From the NCBI GenBank assembly GCA_050951405.1, contig JBMNIZ010000005.1, positions 1 through 64,000 of the forward strand: DNA of 64,000 nt. The letters run 5' to 3'. Source of the stretch: JBMNIZ01 sp050951405 (lineage in GTDB: Bacteria; Bacillota; DULZ01). The notes under the pieces are model-generated. The model was not told the DNA's origin. It did no database searches and saw only the letters and a list, made by a program, of their open reading frames with translations. A program made the position numbers and the translations under genes. Of this stretch, positions 34,540 to 44,293 are shown in pieces (the stretch's first letter is position 1; each line of letters starts with the position of its first letter).

Positions 34540-35257
34540 GCTCCCTCCCTACGTAGGTTCCAATTTTTTCGCCGCAAACCACTTTTAGGATGTTCCCCTC
34601 TTGATTTAGATTAAAAACAATGATGGGAATATTATTGTCCATGCATAGAGAAGTTGCCGTTGAATCCATCACGCCCAAACCTTTATTCAGTACTTCAATA
34701 TAACGTAATTCTCCATATCTTTTGGCCTGAGGATTTTTCAGCGGATCAGAATCATAGACTCCATCCACTTTTTTGGCCATGAGAATAACTTCTGCCTCTA
34801 TTTCTGCCGCGCGCAGGGCGGCCGTAGTATCAGTGGAAAAATAGGGATTTCCCGTACCAGCAGCAAAAATAACTACCCGGCCTTTCTCCAGGTGACGAAT
34901 AGCCCTTCTCCTGATGTAGGGTTCCGCAATCTGCCGCATTTCTATCGCTGTCTGCACCCTGGTATCAATAGCCTCTCTCTCAAAAGCATCCTGCAGGGCG
35001 AGGGCATTCATTACCGTAGCCAGCATTCCCATATAGTCCGCAGTAGCCCGGTCCATTCCCCGGCTGCTCCCGGCAACTCCTCTCCAGAGGTTGCCTCCGC
35101 CGACCACTACTGCCACTTCTACTCCTAAGTCAGTGACATCTTTCACTTGAGCAGCAATGGAATGTAAAATATTCTGCTCAATACCAAAACCCTGATCCCC
35201 CGCTAGAGCCTCGCCGCTGATCTTTAGAACAATGCGTTTATAGACAGGCTCTTTCAT
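34529..35257 (-). CDS. pyrH: UMP kinase
   Basis: 242 residues, amino acid kinase fold. It phosphorylates UMP to UDP and is regulated by GTP and UTP in the family. Motifs: VLKISGEALAGDQGFGI, VAVVVGGGNLWRGVAG, MDRATADYMGMLATVMNALA, and GTGNPYFSTDTTAALRAAE. It follows tsf after a likely attenuating hairpin. Confidence 0.97.
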   Translation of the reverse strand: MKEPVYKRIVLKISGEALAGDQGFGIEQNILHSIAAQVKDVTDLGVEVAVVVGGGNLWRGVAGSSRGMDRATADYMGMLATVMNALALQDAFEREAIDTRVQTAIEMRQIAEPYIRRRAIRHLEKGRVVIFAAGTGNPYFSTDTTAALRAAEIEAEVILMAKKVDGVYDSDPLKNPQAKRYGELRYIEVLNKGLGVMDSTATSLCMDNNIPIIVFNLNQEGNILKVVCGEKIGTYVGRELDE

Positions 35258-35337
35258 GGTCAGAAATACCTCCGTTGTGCACTCAAATATCTTTCTACAC
35301 CAGCCGGTAGAATCCTTTTTTTTCAGGTTATTTGCTT

Positions 35338-35367
35338 AAAAAAAGAGAACACGATGGTGCTCTCTTT
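35338..35367 (-). terminator. Terminator after tsf
   Basis: On the minus strand aaagagagcac and gtgttctcttt form an 11-bp stem (one G-T pair) followed by TTTTTT, immediately after the tsf stop. It probably attenuates rather than abolishes transcription into pyrH. Confidence 0.75.
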
Positions 35368-36021
35368 TTACTGTTGCTTGGTCATGGCCTGGACTTCTGA
35401 GGAAAAGTCATCCTGCCTTTTCGTCAGTCCCTCTCCCATTTCATAGCGAACAAAACGCCTCACCGAAATCTTTTCTCCCAGTGCCGCAATTTTTTCTTTC
35501 ACCAATTGCTCCACGGTGATCTCGGGATCTTTCACAAAAGGCTGATCTAACAAGCAAACTTCTTTATAGAATTTCTCCATTCTTCCTTCTACTATTTTTT
35601 CTACGATCTTTTCCGGTTTGCCCTCGTTTAAGGCCTGAGCACGGAGGATGGACTTCTCTTTCTCGAGAACTTCCTGGGGAACATCCTCCCGAGAAACAAA
35701 TTCGGGCCGAAAAGCGGCAATGTGCATGGCCAGATCATGGCACAATTCTCTAAACTGCTCGGTTTTAGCCACAAAATCAGTTTCGCAGTTTACCTCCACT
35801 AAAACTCCAATGCGACCCATTCCATGGATGTATGCATCTACCAGCCCTTCGCTGGCCACCCTACCGGCCTTTTTAGCCGCTGCTGCCATACCTTTTTCCC
35901 GGAGATAGGCCACAGCCGCTTCCATGTCACCGTCACATTCAATCAAGGCTTTCTTGCAGTCCATCATCCCGGAACCAGTACGTTCCCTGAGCTCTTTTAC
36001 CATAGCAGCGGTAATCGCCAC
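35368..36021 (-). CDS. tsf: Elongation factor Ts
   Basis: 217 residues, the short form without a duplicated C-terminal subdomain. EF-Ts exchanges GDP on EF-Tu. Signatures: MVKELRERTGSGMMDCKKAL and GVLVEVNCETDFVAKTEQF. An N-terminal UBA-like region starts AITAAMVKEL. It follows rpsB after 33 bp. Confidence 0.97.
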   Translation of the reverse strand: MAITAAMVKELRERTGSGMMDCKKALIECDGDMEAAVAYLREKGMAAAAKKAGRVASEGLVDAYIHGMGRIGVLVEVNCETDFVAKTEQFRELCHDLAMHIAAFRPEFVSREDVPQEVLEKEKSILRAQALNEGKPEKIVEKIVEGRMEKFYKEVCLLDQPFVKDPEITVEQLVKEKIAALGEKISVRRFVRYEMGEGLTKRQDDFSSEVQAMTKQQ

Positions 36022-36054
36022 GTTCTCACCCCCTTACGCGAGCAAGCAGATGTA

Positions 36055-36795
36055 CTACGCCTCCATTACTTCTTCTGTCACGTCTTCTTCCATTTCTTCT
36101 TCAGCACCAACCCGGCCCTGGGTCGCTTCCAGAACTGCGTCGGCTATTTTGCTGGTAATTAGCCTGACCGCCCGAATGGCATCATCGTTTCCAGGGATCA
36201 CATAATCCACTTCATCAGGATCGCAGTTGGTATCTACAATAGCCACCACCGGCAGTCCCAGCCTTCTGGCCTCTGCCAGAGCAATTCGCTCTTTCCGCGG
36301 GTCAACTATATAAACAGCCCCGGGTAATTCCTTCATATCCTTAATACCGCCTAAAAAACGCTGCAGCTTGTCTCTTTCTGCCAAAAGCTGGGCAGCCTCT
36401 TTTTTCGGCAAAAGGGCCAGTCTGCCTTCCTCTTCCATCCTGTTCAGCTCATGCAGCCGATTGATACGTAAACGAATGGTTTGGAAATTGGTCAACATAC
36501 CTCCCAACCATCTCTCATTCACGTAAAACATACCACATCGCTCAGCTTCTTCCTTAATGGATTCCTGGGCTTGCTTTTTTGTCCCGACGAATAAAATACT
36601 CTTCCCCTCACTGACCAGATCCCGGACAAAATTATAGGCCTCTTCCATTTTCTTGACTGTTTTCTGCAGATCTATAATATAAATCCCATTGCGCTCCGTG
36701 AAAATATACGGAGCCATTTTGGGATTCCAGCGACGTGTTTGATGGCCAAAATGCACACCGGCTTCCAGCAGCTGCTTCATGGAAATAACCGCCAC
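36055..36795 (-). CDS. rpsB: 30S ribosomal protein S2
   Basis: 246 residues from GTG 36795 (VAVISMKQLLEAG), preceded by ggggaggtgggg; the frame opens at 36840. Signatures: GVHFGHQTRRWNPKMAPYIF, NERWLGGMLTNFQTI and VDTNCDPDEVDYVIPGNDDA. The acidic C-terminal tail is normal for the family. It heads the rpsB-tsf-pyrH-frr block with its own promoter upstream. Confidence 0.97.
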   Translation of the reverse strand: MAVISMKQLLEAGVHFGHQTRRWNPKMAPYIFTERNGIYIIDLQKTVKKMEEAYNFVRDLVSEGKSILFVGTKKQAQESIKEEAERCGMFYVNERWLGGMLTNFQTIRLRINRLHELNRMEEEGRLALLPKKEAAQLLAERDKLQRFLGGIKDMKELPGAVYIVDPRKERIALAEARRLGLPVVAIVDTNCDPDEVDYVIPGNDDAIRAVRLITSKIADAVLEATQGRVGAEEEMEEDVTEEVMEA

Positions 36796-36907
36796 TTTCC
36801 CCACCTCCCCTCTTTTGGTTTTGACCTCCGCTTTCCGCATCTTTAAGGAAAACCTTCACGGCACCCTTCCTTAAATTGAAAAGCGTGTGTATTTTACACC
36901 ACAGCCT

Positions 36908-36936
36908 AGTATAGCACAGGGATTATTGCCCTGCAA
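36908..36936 (-). promoter_or_regulatory. Promoter for rpsB operon
   Basis: Minus strand: TTGCAG (36931-36936), 17-bp spacer, TATACT (36908-36913). The transcript would begin about 36900 and have a 105-base leader before the rpsB GTG start, room for S2 autoregulation. Confidence 0.75.
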
Positions 36937-37024
36937 TATTTCCCGGGGGAAAAATGTTTTTCGGGTAAAATTCAGGTTAATTTTAACCGATTGTAAAAAC
37001 AAATATACCTCTCCAGGCCGGACC

Positions 37025-37052
37025 CCCAAAAAAAGAACCGGTAACCGGTTCT
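37025..37052 (-). terminator. Terminator of the dprA-codY block
   Basis: aaagaaccggt and accggttcttt form an 11-bp stem with a one-base loop, followed on the minus strand by TTTTTTTT. The stem overlaps the codY stop codon. Confidence 0.88.
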
Positions 37053-37844
37053 TTAGCGTCTGAGTTTCTCCAATTCTTCCAAGAGATTATCATTTAAGAC
37101 CCTGATGTAAGTTCCCTTCATGCCAAGGGATTTAGACTCGATCACCCCGGCGCTTTCAAACTTTCTTAAAGCGTTAACAATTACAGACCTGGTAATCCCG
37201 GCCCGGTCAGCAATTTTGCTGGCCACCAGGACTCCTTCATCCCCTTCCAACTCGCTAAAAATATGTTCGACCGCCTCCAACTCCGAATAGGAAAGGGTGC
37301 CCAGCGCAATATGAACCGCCGCCCTTTTGCGGGCTTCTTCCTCAATCCGATCAGCTTTCGACCGGAGGATTTCCATGCCCACTACCGTAGCCCCATATTC
37401 CGCCAAAATCAAGTCTTCATCGGTAAAAGGAACATTGAATTTGGACAACACCAGGGTTCCCAGGCGTTGACCGCCGCCGATCACCGGAACTATCGTAGTC
37501 AGTTTATTGGAAAAAATGCATTTTTCTTTTGCACTGAAAACACAAGCTGCTTCCTCCTGCTCGTGGTTCGCCCTGGTTTCATTGACCCGAAGCAGTTCCT
37601 CGTTGTACTCTTCGGGAAAACGTTCCAGTCTATAGACAATGTCGTCCATAATCCCGCAGGCAAAACCTTCAATAAAGGCATAGCCCATAATTTTCCCGTG
37701 TCTGCCGATGATATAACAGTTGGCGTTGATTTCATCCCGCAAAACTTGCGCCATTTCATCGAAATCCACCGGATTCCCCGCTGATTTTTGCAACTGTCTG
37801 TTAATACTTCTGGTTTTTTCTAAAAGACTCTTCACAACATTCAT
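37053..37844 (-). CDS. codY: GTP-sensing global regulator CodY
   Basis: 263 residues. CodY represses starvation genes when GTP and branched-chain amino acids are abundant. The N-terminal GAF domain (residues 1-155) and C-terminal winged helix (DRAGITRSVIVNALRKFESAG, KSLGMKGTYIRVLN) are complete. It follows hslVU, as in Bacillus. Candidate targets in this window (the amino-acid catabolic cluster) are only inference. Confidence 0.97.
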   Translation of the reverse strand: MNVVKSLLEKTRSINRQLQKSAGNPVDFDEMAQVLRDEINANCYIIGRHGKIMGYAFIEGFACGIMDDIVYRLERFPEEYNEELLRVNETRANHEQEEAACVFSAKEKCIFSNKLTTIVPVIGGGQRLGTLVLSKFNVPFTDEDLILAEYGATVVGMEILRSKADRIEEEARKRAAVHIALGTLSYSELEAVEHIFSELEGDEGVLVASKIADRAGITRSVIVNALRKFESAGVIESKSLGMKGTYIRVLNDNLLEELEKLRR

Positions 37845-37863
37845 CCCCTTCTTTATTAAAAAA

Positions 37864-39273
37864 CTATAAAATATACTTGCTTAAATCCTCATTTTTGACA
37901 ATATGATCAAGTTTTGCATGTACATAAGCTCCATCGATGGTAATGTTTCGACAGCTCAGTTCCGGTGCTTGAAAAAACAAATCCTGCAACAGTTTTTCCA
38001 GGATCGTATGCAGCCGCCTGGCGCCAATATTTTCGCTCTGGTTGTTTACTTCATAAGCTATTCTTGCTATTTCCTCGATTGCTTCCCGGGTAAAGTCAAC
38101 CTGGACATTTTCCGTAGCCAATAGAGCTACGTATTGCTTGATCAAAGAGTTGCGCGGTTCAGTTAAGATTTGTTGAAAATCTTCCCGGGTCAAGCTGGCC
38201 AATTCCACCCTGATGGGAAACCTGCCCTGCAGCTCCGGTATTAAGTCCGACGGTTTGGCCGTATGAAAGGCGCCGGCTGCGATGAACAACATATGATCAG
38301 TCTTTACCGGACCATATTTTGTGACCACTGTGGATCCCTCTACGATAGGCAAGATGTCCCTTTGCACCCCACCCCGGGAAACATCAGGGCCATAGGATTG
38401 CTCTTTGCCGGCAATCTTATCAATTTCATCCAAAAAAATAATCCCATCCTGTTCTGCCCGCCGTATCCCTTCCGAGGTAACCAAGTCCATATCAACCAAT
38501 TTGTCTGCCTCAATTTGGGTCAAAATTTTCCGTGCTTCAGATATTTTCAACTTCCGTCTTTTTTTCTTCTTCGGTAACATTCCCCCTAAAATATCCTGTA
38601 AATTAATACCCATCTCCTCCATGCCGGAACCTGAAAATACTTCCAGCATAGGGGGAGAAGTATCTTCCACCTCAATTTCCACCAGCTCATCCTCCAATTC
38701 CTGCCTTTTCAGTTTCTCCTTGAGAATTGCCCGCTTTTCCTTGATTCTTGCCATCTCCTGCTGGCGGTAATCACTTGTCCTCTCTTCAGTACTATTATTA
38801 ACAGATGTGCCAAAAATAAACTCAAAAGGACTTTTTTGCATCTTTCCAGTTTGGGGATAAGGAGCCAAAAAATCAATGACTCTTTCTTCCGCCAGAACCC
38901 GGGCTTTTTCCTGCACAGCCATGACCTGTTCGTTTTTTACCATTCGGACGGCAACTTCCACCAAATCCCGGACGATAGACTCCACATCCCGCCCCACATA
39001 ACCTACTTCAGTAAACTTGGTAGCCTCCACCTTGACGAAAGGAGCCCTGACCAGACGAGCCAGACGGCGGGCAATCTCCGTTTTCCCCACTCCGGTTGGA
39101 CCAATCATGATAATATTTTTCGGGGTAACCTCGTCCCGTATTTCGGGAGGCAGCTTGCTCCGGCGATAACGATTGCGCAGCGCCACCGCCACGCATTTTT
39201 TTGCCTCTTCCTGGCCAATGATGTACTTATCTAATTCCTCCACAATTTTCCTGGGAGTAAGATCATCTATCAA
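37864..39273 (-). CDS. hslU: HslU (ClpY) unfoldase ATPase
   Basis: 469 residues from TTG 39273, with ggaggaggcg upstream (the frame opens at 39345). It unfolds proteins for the HslV peptidase. Walker A is GPTGVGKTEIARRLARL, Walker B IIFLDEIDKIAG; LTPRKIVEELDKYIIGQ starts the AAA domain and the I-domain is inserted at about 130-250. The C-terminus EDLSKYIL inserts into HslV. Intact. Confidence 0.96.
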   Translation of the reverse strand: MIDDLTPRKIVEELDKYIIGQEEAKKCVAVALRNRYRRSKLPPEIRDEVTPKNIIMIGPTGVGKTEIARRLARLVRAPFVKVEATKFTEVGYVGRDVESIVRDLVEVAVRMVKNEQVMAVQEKARVLAEERVIDFLAPYPQTGKMQKSPFEFIFGTSVNNSTEERTSDYRQQEMARIKEKRAILKEKLKRQELEDELVEIEVEDTSPPMLEVFSGSGMEEMGINLQDILGGMLPKKKKRRKLKISEARKILTQIEADKLVDMDLVTSEGIRRAEQDGIIFLDEIDKIAGKEQSYGPDVSRGGVQRDILPIVEGSTVVTKYGPVKTDHMLFIAAGAFHTAKPSDLIPELQGRFPIRVELASLTREDFQQILTEPRNSLIKQYVALLATENVQVDFTREAIEEIARIAYEVNNQSENIGARRLHTILEKLLQDLFFQAPELSCRNITIDGAYVHAKLDHIVKNEDLSKYIL

Positions 39274-39302
39274 TTTTCTCGCCTCCTCCAGCAACAGCCG
39301 CC

Positions 39303-39833
39303 CTATAATTTTTCCACGGTAATCTGGTCGTTGGTATAAACACAAATGGAGGCAGCTATCGAAAGGGACTCCCTGGCAATTTCCTCCGCCGATAAATCGC
39401 TGAACTGGACCAGAGCCTTAGCTGCCGCTAAAGCGTAGCTCCCTCCTGAACCGATGGCGGCAATCTGATCATCGGGTTCAATGATCTCCCCATTGCCCGA
39501 AATAACCAGCAAAGCCTGCCTGTCAGCCACAATAAGCATGGCCTCCAGCTTCCGCAAAACCCGATCAGTACGCCATTCTTTAGCTAATTCCACCGCCGCC
39601 CGGAAAAGATTGCCCCGATACTCTTCCAATTTCCCTTCGAATTTTTCAAAAAGGGTAAAAGCATCGGCCACTGAGCCGGCAAAACCAGCCAAGACCTGTC
39701 CATTATAAAGCCGGCGCACTTTCTTCGCCTGGTGCTTCATAATTGTAGAATTGCCAAAAGTAACCTGTCCATCACCGGCCATGGCAACTTGTTCCCTTTT
39801 TTTTACAGCAATAATGGTAGTGCTGTGAAACAT
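39303..39833 (-). CDS. hslV: HslV (ClpQ) protease subunit
   Basis: 176 residues from ATG 39833. The N-terminal hydrolase fold begins MFHSTTIIAVKKREQVAMAG; in the family the residue after cleavage is Thr, and here Ser4 and Thr5 are both close to the start (Bacillus ClpQ uses Ser). GSGGSYALAAAKAL is conserved. The start ATG has ggggtgac upstream. It lies 12 bp after xerC and 30 bp before hslU. Confidence 0.95.
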   Translation of the reverse strand: MFHSTTIIAVKKREQVAMAGDGQVTFGNSTIMKHQAKKVRRLYNGQVLAGFAGSVADAFTLFEKFEGKLEEYRGNLFRAAVELAKEWRTDRVLRKLEAMLIVADRQALLVISGNGEIIEPDDQIAAIGSGGSYALAAAKALVQFSDLSAEEIARESLSIAASICVYTNDQITVEKL

Positions 39834-39844
39834 CCTGTCACCCC

Positions 39845-40747
39845 TTAAGCCCTGGGATGGGCTTTCATATAAACATCTTTTAACCTGCTGCCGGTAACGT
39901 GGGTATAAACCTGAGTAGTTGATAAACTGGCATGGCCTAGAAGTTCCTGGACTGCCCGCAAATCGGCTCCCCTTTCCAGCATATGGGTGGCAAAGGAATG
40001 GCGCAACCAGTGAGGAGACACCTGGAAACTCAGAGCGGCCTGCTCCACGCACTGATGCACTACCCGCCGCACCCCCCGCTCGGATAAACGCCTTCCATAC
40101 CTATTCAGAAAAAGAGCGTCTGAATCAGTATTTTTCGCCAAAGCCCCTCTGCTCTCACGGAGATACTTGTTCAGCCAGTAAAGACAATGAGAGCCTAAAG
40201 GTACTATCCTCTCTTTCCTTCCCTTACCGGCCACTCGCGCACTGCCCAAATCCCAATCCAAGTCTCCCAGATCCAAAGATACTAATTCGGAAACCCTCAT
40301 CCCGGAGGCATATAAGGTTTCCAGAATGGCCCTGTTCCGTACTCCTAAAACACTGTCAGTGTCCACAGCCGCGAAAAACTTTTCTAGATCTTGGTAGTAA
40401 AGGAAGCGAGGAAGCCGTTTTTGCCGTTTCGGTGTATTGACCAAAGACATAATGTTGTACTCGATCTGTCCCATTTTCAACAAGTATTTATAAAAGCTGC
40501 GCAGGGACGCCAGTTTTCGCGCTCCAGTGGACCTGGCCAGATTTTTCCGGTGGAGATAAGCCAGAAAAGCTCGCACATCCCGCGGGGAAAGCTCCTGGAA
40601 GCTCTTCGCAAAGCCCGCTTGTTCTAAATAGGCAAAAAACTCCTGTAAATCCCGGCTATAAGCCTGGATCGTATGTACAGAGTAATTTCTCTCCGCCGCC
40701 AAGTAGCGGAGAAACTTATCCAGCCATAAATCAGCCATTTCATCCAT
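39845..40747 (-). CDS. xerC: Tyrosine recombinase XerC
   Basis: 300 residues. It resolves chromosome dimers at dif. The SAM-like N-terminal domain is followed by the catalytic domain with Arg in LYASGMRVSELVSLDLGDL, Lys in GKGRKERIVPLG, HWLRHSFATHML (His-x-x-Arg), and Tyr in GHASLSTTQVYTHV. It sits in the trmFO-xerC-hslV order (codV of Bacillus). Confidence 0.95.
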   Translation of the reverse strand: MDEMADLWLDKFLRYLAAERNYSVHTIQAYSRDLQEFFAYLEQAGFAKSFQELSPRDVRAFLAYLHRKNLARSTGARKLASLRSFYKYLLKMGQIEYNIMSLVNTPKRQKRLPRFLYYQDLEKFFAAVDTDSVLGVRNRAILETLYASGMRVSELVSLDLGDLDWDLGSARVAGKGRKERIVPLGSHCLYWLNKYLRESRGALAKNTDSDALFLNRYGRRLSERGVRRVVHQCVEQAALSFQVSPHWLRHSFATHMLERGADLRAVQELLGHASLSTTQVYTHVTGSRLKDVYMKAHPRA

Positions 40748-40810
40748 CCAAACCCCACCCTTAAAACCCAGCTTTATTTATGTTAACATATTCACAAACC
40801 GGGGGCAAGA

Positions 40811-42124
40811 TTAAATGTTGTTAATATTTACAAAACTTTTCAGCACTCCTAAACTTCTTTGCGCCAGCAACATATTCCTCTCTCTTTTCTTCCTTATTTT
40901 TTGCTTTAAAGGAGGCAATAGCCCGAAATTAATATTCATAGGCTGGAAGGCCTCCGCCGGCGTCCCCTCAGAAATATAGTGGTGCAGCGCCCCGATGGCC
41001 GTTTCCACAGGAAACTCCAGCTGCCCGGCGCCTTGAATGAAACGGACAGCATTGATCCCCGCCACCAGGCCACTGGCCGCTGATTCCACGTATCCTTCTA
41101 CCCCAGTAATCTGTCCCGCAAAAAAAACAGAGGGATTGTTCCGGAGTTGATTTGTTTTCCACAATAAGGCGGGTGAGTTAATGAAACTGTTCCGGTGCAT
41201 CACTCCGTACCTGGCAAATTCCGCTTTCTCCAATCCGGGAATCAGGCGGAAAACCCTGTTTTGTTCCCCCCACTTCAGATTGGTCTGAAATCCCACCAGG
41301 TTGTATAAAGTACCCTCTCTATTATCCTTTCTCAACTGCACTACTGCATAAGGCTCTTTCCCGGTGGCCGGATCAATCAAGCCAACGGGCTTCATGGGAC
41401 CAAAACGCAAGGTATCTTTACCTCTTTGGGCCAAAACCTCAACAGGCAAGCAACCCTCAAAATAGGCTTCCCGCTCAAACTCTTTTAAAGGGTGCCTTTC
41501 TGCGGTGATCAATGCCTGGTAAAATCTATCATACTGTTCCTTGTCAAAGGGACAGTTAAGATAGGCGGCTTCCCCTTTCTGGTACCTGGAAGCCGTAAAG
41601 ACAACAGAATAGTCGATAGAATCGGCAGTGACAATGGGCGCCACCGCATCATAGAAATAAAAATATTCCTGCCCCAACAAAGCCCTTATTCCACTTGCCA
41701 AACCGCCGGCGGTTAAAGGTCCGGTAGCAATAATCACCGGAAGCCCCTGGGGAATCTCCTCCAGTTCAGCTGTTCTCACTTGAATCAAAGGATGATTGGT
41801 CAAGACCTCAGTAACCTCTCGGGCAAAAGCCAGCCTATCAACGGCTAAAGCCCCTCCCGCAGGGACTTGATTATTCCAAGCGCATTCCATGATTAAAGAG
41901 TCCAGCAGCTTCATTTCTTCTTTCAAAAGTCCCACAGCATTTTCCAGGCTTCGGCTACGGAAGGAATTGCTGCAAACCAGTTCCGCAAAAAAACCTGTTT
42001 GGTGAGCGGGAGTCATTTTCTGAGGCCGCATTTCCCACAACTGAACTTTGACACCTCTTTTGGCCGCCTGCCACGCCGCCTCCGACCCGGCCAGGCCGGC
42101 ACCTACTACAATCAATTGCGACAT
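40811..42124 (-). CDS. trmFO: tRNA (m5U54) methyltransferase, folate-dependent
   Basis: 437 residues. TrmFO methylates U54 of tRNA using methylenetetrahydrofolate and FAD. The FAD site is LIVVGAGLAGSEAAWQAAKRG; ELVCSNSFRSRSLENAVGLL and GQITGVEGYVESAASGL are family marks. It lies 4 bp downstream of topA. Confidence 0.96.
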   Translation of the reverse strand: MSQLIVVGAGLAGSEAAWQAAKRGVKVQLWEMRPQKMTPAHQTGFFAELVCSNSFRSRSLENAVGLLKEEMKLLDSLIMECAWNNQVPAGGALAVDRLAFAREVTEVLTNHPLIQVRTAELEEIPQGLPVIIATGPLTAGGLASGIRALLGQEYFYFYDAVAPIVTADSIDYSVVFTASRYQKGEAAYLNCPFDKEQYDRFYQALITAERHPLKEFEREAYFEGCLPVEVLAQRGKDTLRFGPMKPVGLIDPATGKEPYAVVQLRKDNREGTLYNLVGFQTNLKWGEQNRVFRLIPGLEKAEFARYGVMHRNSFINSPALLWKTNQLRNNPSVFFAGQITGVEGYVESAASGLVAGINAVRFIQGAGQLEFPVETAIGALHHYISEGTPAEAFQPMNINFGLLPPLKQKIRKKRERNMLLAQRSLGVLKSFVNINNI

Positions 42125-42128
42125 AAAA

Positions 42129-44228
42129 TCACCTATCGCTTATTTGGGTTTCATAGCCGCAGCTTTTGTCCCCGCAAACCAGTTTGCCCTTTTGTTTGCC
42201 TTGTTTTTCTACCAGTATTTTCCCACAATCGGGGCATTTCTGGGTGGTAGGTTTATCCCAAGAAAGATAATCGCAGTAGGGATAATTGCTGCAACCGTAA
42301 AACTTTTTTCCCCTTTTAGATTTGCGGATCACCACTTCCCCCTTGCAGAAGGGGCAGGGAACCCCAATGGTTTCCAGTAATGGCTTCGTATTTCGACAGT
42401 CGGGAAAACCTGGACAGGCCAAAAACTTTCCATATCTGCCGGTCTTAATCACCATTTTCCTGCCGCATTTCTCGCATTCATGATCTGTTTCTTCATCTTC
42501 AAGCACAATTTCCCCGATTTCCTTTTCCGCCTGGGCCAGCAGTTTGGCAAAGGGAAGGTAAAACTCCTCCACCACACCTCTCCATTCCAACTCACCCTCT
42601 TCGATCTCATCCAATTTTTGCTCCATATGAGCAGTAAACTGCACATCGATAATATCGCTGAAATACTCTTTCAGTAAATCTACCACGATTTGTCCCAACT
42701 CAGTAGGCACAAACTGTTTTTGCTCCCGTACCACATAGCCCCGATTCAAGATATTGTCAATGGTAGGCGCATAGGTACTGGGTCTGCCGATCCCCAACTC
42801 CTCCAATGTTTTCACTAATGTAGCCTCGGAATAGCGAGGGGGGGGTTGAGTAAAATGCTGTTTGGGCTCCAATTTGATCAGCTTGAGCAGTTCTCCTTCC
42901 GCCACCGGAGGCAGAACATGGTCGCTCTCCTCAGCCGTTTCCTCCTCCTGGACTGTATAAACTCGTAAAAAGCCAGGGAATTTCACCACGGAACCGCTGG
43001 CCCGAAACTGGTATGTACCGGCGGCAATTTCCAATGTGGTCACTTCTAACAAAGCCGGGCTCATTTGGCTGGCTAAAAATCTTTCCCAAATCAGCTGATA
43101 AAGGCGCAATTGATCTCTGGACAAATAATTCTTCAAGCTTTCCGGATCCCTGGCGGGAGAGGTGGGGCGGATAGCCTCATGAGCCCCCTGGGCATTTTTC
43201 TTGGAAACATACTGATTCGGCTTATCCGGGACATATTCAGCCCCATACTTCTCCGCAATGTACCGGCGGGCTTCTTCCTGAGCTTGTGACGCCACCCGGG
43301 TAGAATCCGTCCTGATATAAGTTATTAAACCCTGGGCACCTTCCTTTTTCCCCAAACTCAAGCCTTCGTAAAGCTCCTGGGCCAGCCGCATCGTCTTCTT
43401 TGCCGTAAAATTCAATTTGCGATAAGCTTCCTGCTGCAGACTGCTGGTAGTAAATGGCGGTGATGGACTGCGCTTTTTATCCCGTTTTTGCACTTTTTCC
43501 ACCCGGTATAATACCTTTTCCAACCCTTGCAGCACTTTTTCCATCTCTGCCTGAGAACTGATTTTGGCATTTTCTCCATCCGGTATCTTGGCTAATTTGG
43601 CCGAAAATTTCTCTTCATTCTCCGTAGCGAGCAAAGCAGTTAAGGACCAATATTCCTCTGGCACAAAAGCCTTGATTTCCGCCTCTCGATCACATATCAA
43701 GCGCACTGCTACTGACTGAACCCTGCCTGCACTCAGTCCCTTCCGTATTTTTGACCAGAGCAATGGGCTCAGCTTATACCCGACCAGGCGATCCAGGACT
43801 CTCCTTGCTTGCTGGGCGGAAACCCGGCAACCGTCAATTTGCCTGGGCTTTTTCAATGCCTCTTGGACAGCTTTCTTGGTAATTTCATTGAATTCAATCC
43901 TGCACTGCTCTTCATCATCAATTCCTAAGATTTGCTGCAAATGCCAAGCAATAGCCTCTCCTTCCCGGTCCGGGTCGGCAGCCAGAAGAACTTTTTTACA
44001 TTTTTTGGCTTCAGAGCGCAGTTCTTTGACAATATCTCCTTTCCCTCTGATAGTAATATATTTGGGCTCAAAACCGTTATCCACATCCACTCCCAGCTGG
44101 CTTTTGGGCAGATCCCGGATATGCCCCATAGAAGACTTAACAGTATATTTACTCCCCAAAAATTTGCTGATGGTTTTGGCTTTCGCAGGAGATTCTACGA
44201 TCACAAGAACTTTTGACACAGGTTTCAC
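42129..44228 (-). CDS. topA: DNA topoisomerase I
   Basis: 699 residues. It relaxes negative supercoils by a 5'-phosphotyrosine link. TOPRIM: VLVIVESPAKAKTISKFLG and AADPDREGEAIAWHLQ; the active Tyr is in GLITYIRTDSTRVAS; HEAIRPTSPARDPE and LGIGRPSTYAPTI follow. Three C-terminal zinc fingers (CEKCG.., CPFCKG.., CPDCGK..) bind DNA. It is followed by trmFO and preceded by dprA, standard for Firmicutes. Confidence 0.97.
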   Translation of the reverse strand: MKPVSKVLVIVESPAKAKTISKFLGSKYTVKSSMGHIRDLPKSQLGVDVDNGFEPKYITIRGKGDIVKELRSEAKKCKKVLLAADPDREGEAIAWHLQQILGIDDEEQCRIEFNEITKKAVQEALKKPRQIDGCRVSAQQARRVLDRLVGYKLSPLLWSKIRKGLSAGRVQSVAVRLICDREAEIKAFVPEEYWSLTALLATENEEKFSAKLAKIPDGENAKISSQAEMEKVLQGLEKVLYRVEKVQKRDKKRSPSPPFTTSSLQQEAYRKLNFTAKKTMRLAQELYEGLSLGKKEGAQGLITYIRTDSTRVASQAQEEARRYIAEKYGAEYVPDKPNQYVSKKNAQGAHEAIRPTSPARDPESLKNYLSRDQLRLYQLIWERFLASQMSPALLEVTTLEIAAGTYQFRASGSVVKFPGFLRVYTVQEEETAEESDHVLPPVAEGELLKLIKLEPKQHFTQPPPRYSEATLVKTLEELGIGRPSTYAPTIDNILNRGYVVREQKQFVPTELGQIVVDLLKEYFSDIIDVQFTAHMEQKLDEIEEGELEWRGVVEEFYLPFAKLLAQAEKEIGEIVLEDEETDHECEKCGRKMVIKTGRYGKFLACPGFPDCRNTKPLLETIGVPCPFCKGEVVIRKSKRGKKFYGCSNYPYCDYLSWDKPTTQKCPDCGKILVEKQGKQKGKLVCGDKSCGYETQISDR

Positions 44229-44293
44229 CTCAAGTTACACTTTACTAATCCTGATTATTTTAGTCAAGCTAAGTTCAGCTCAAGCCTAATAAA

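Noticed and set aside
43876..44289. 137-codon plus-strand frame opposite topA
   Set aside because: It is a shadow of the topA 5' end; the topA reading is unmistakable.
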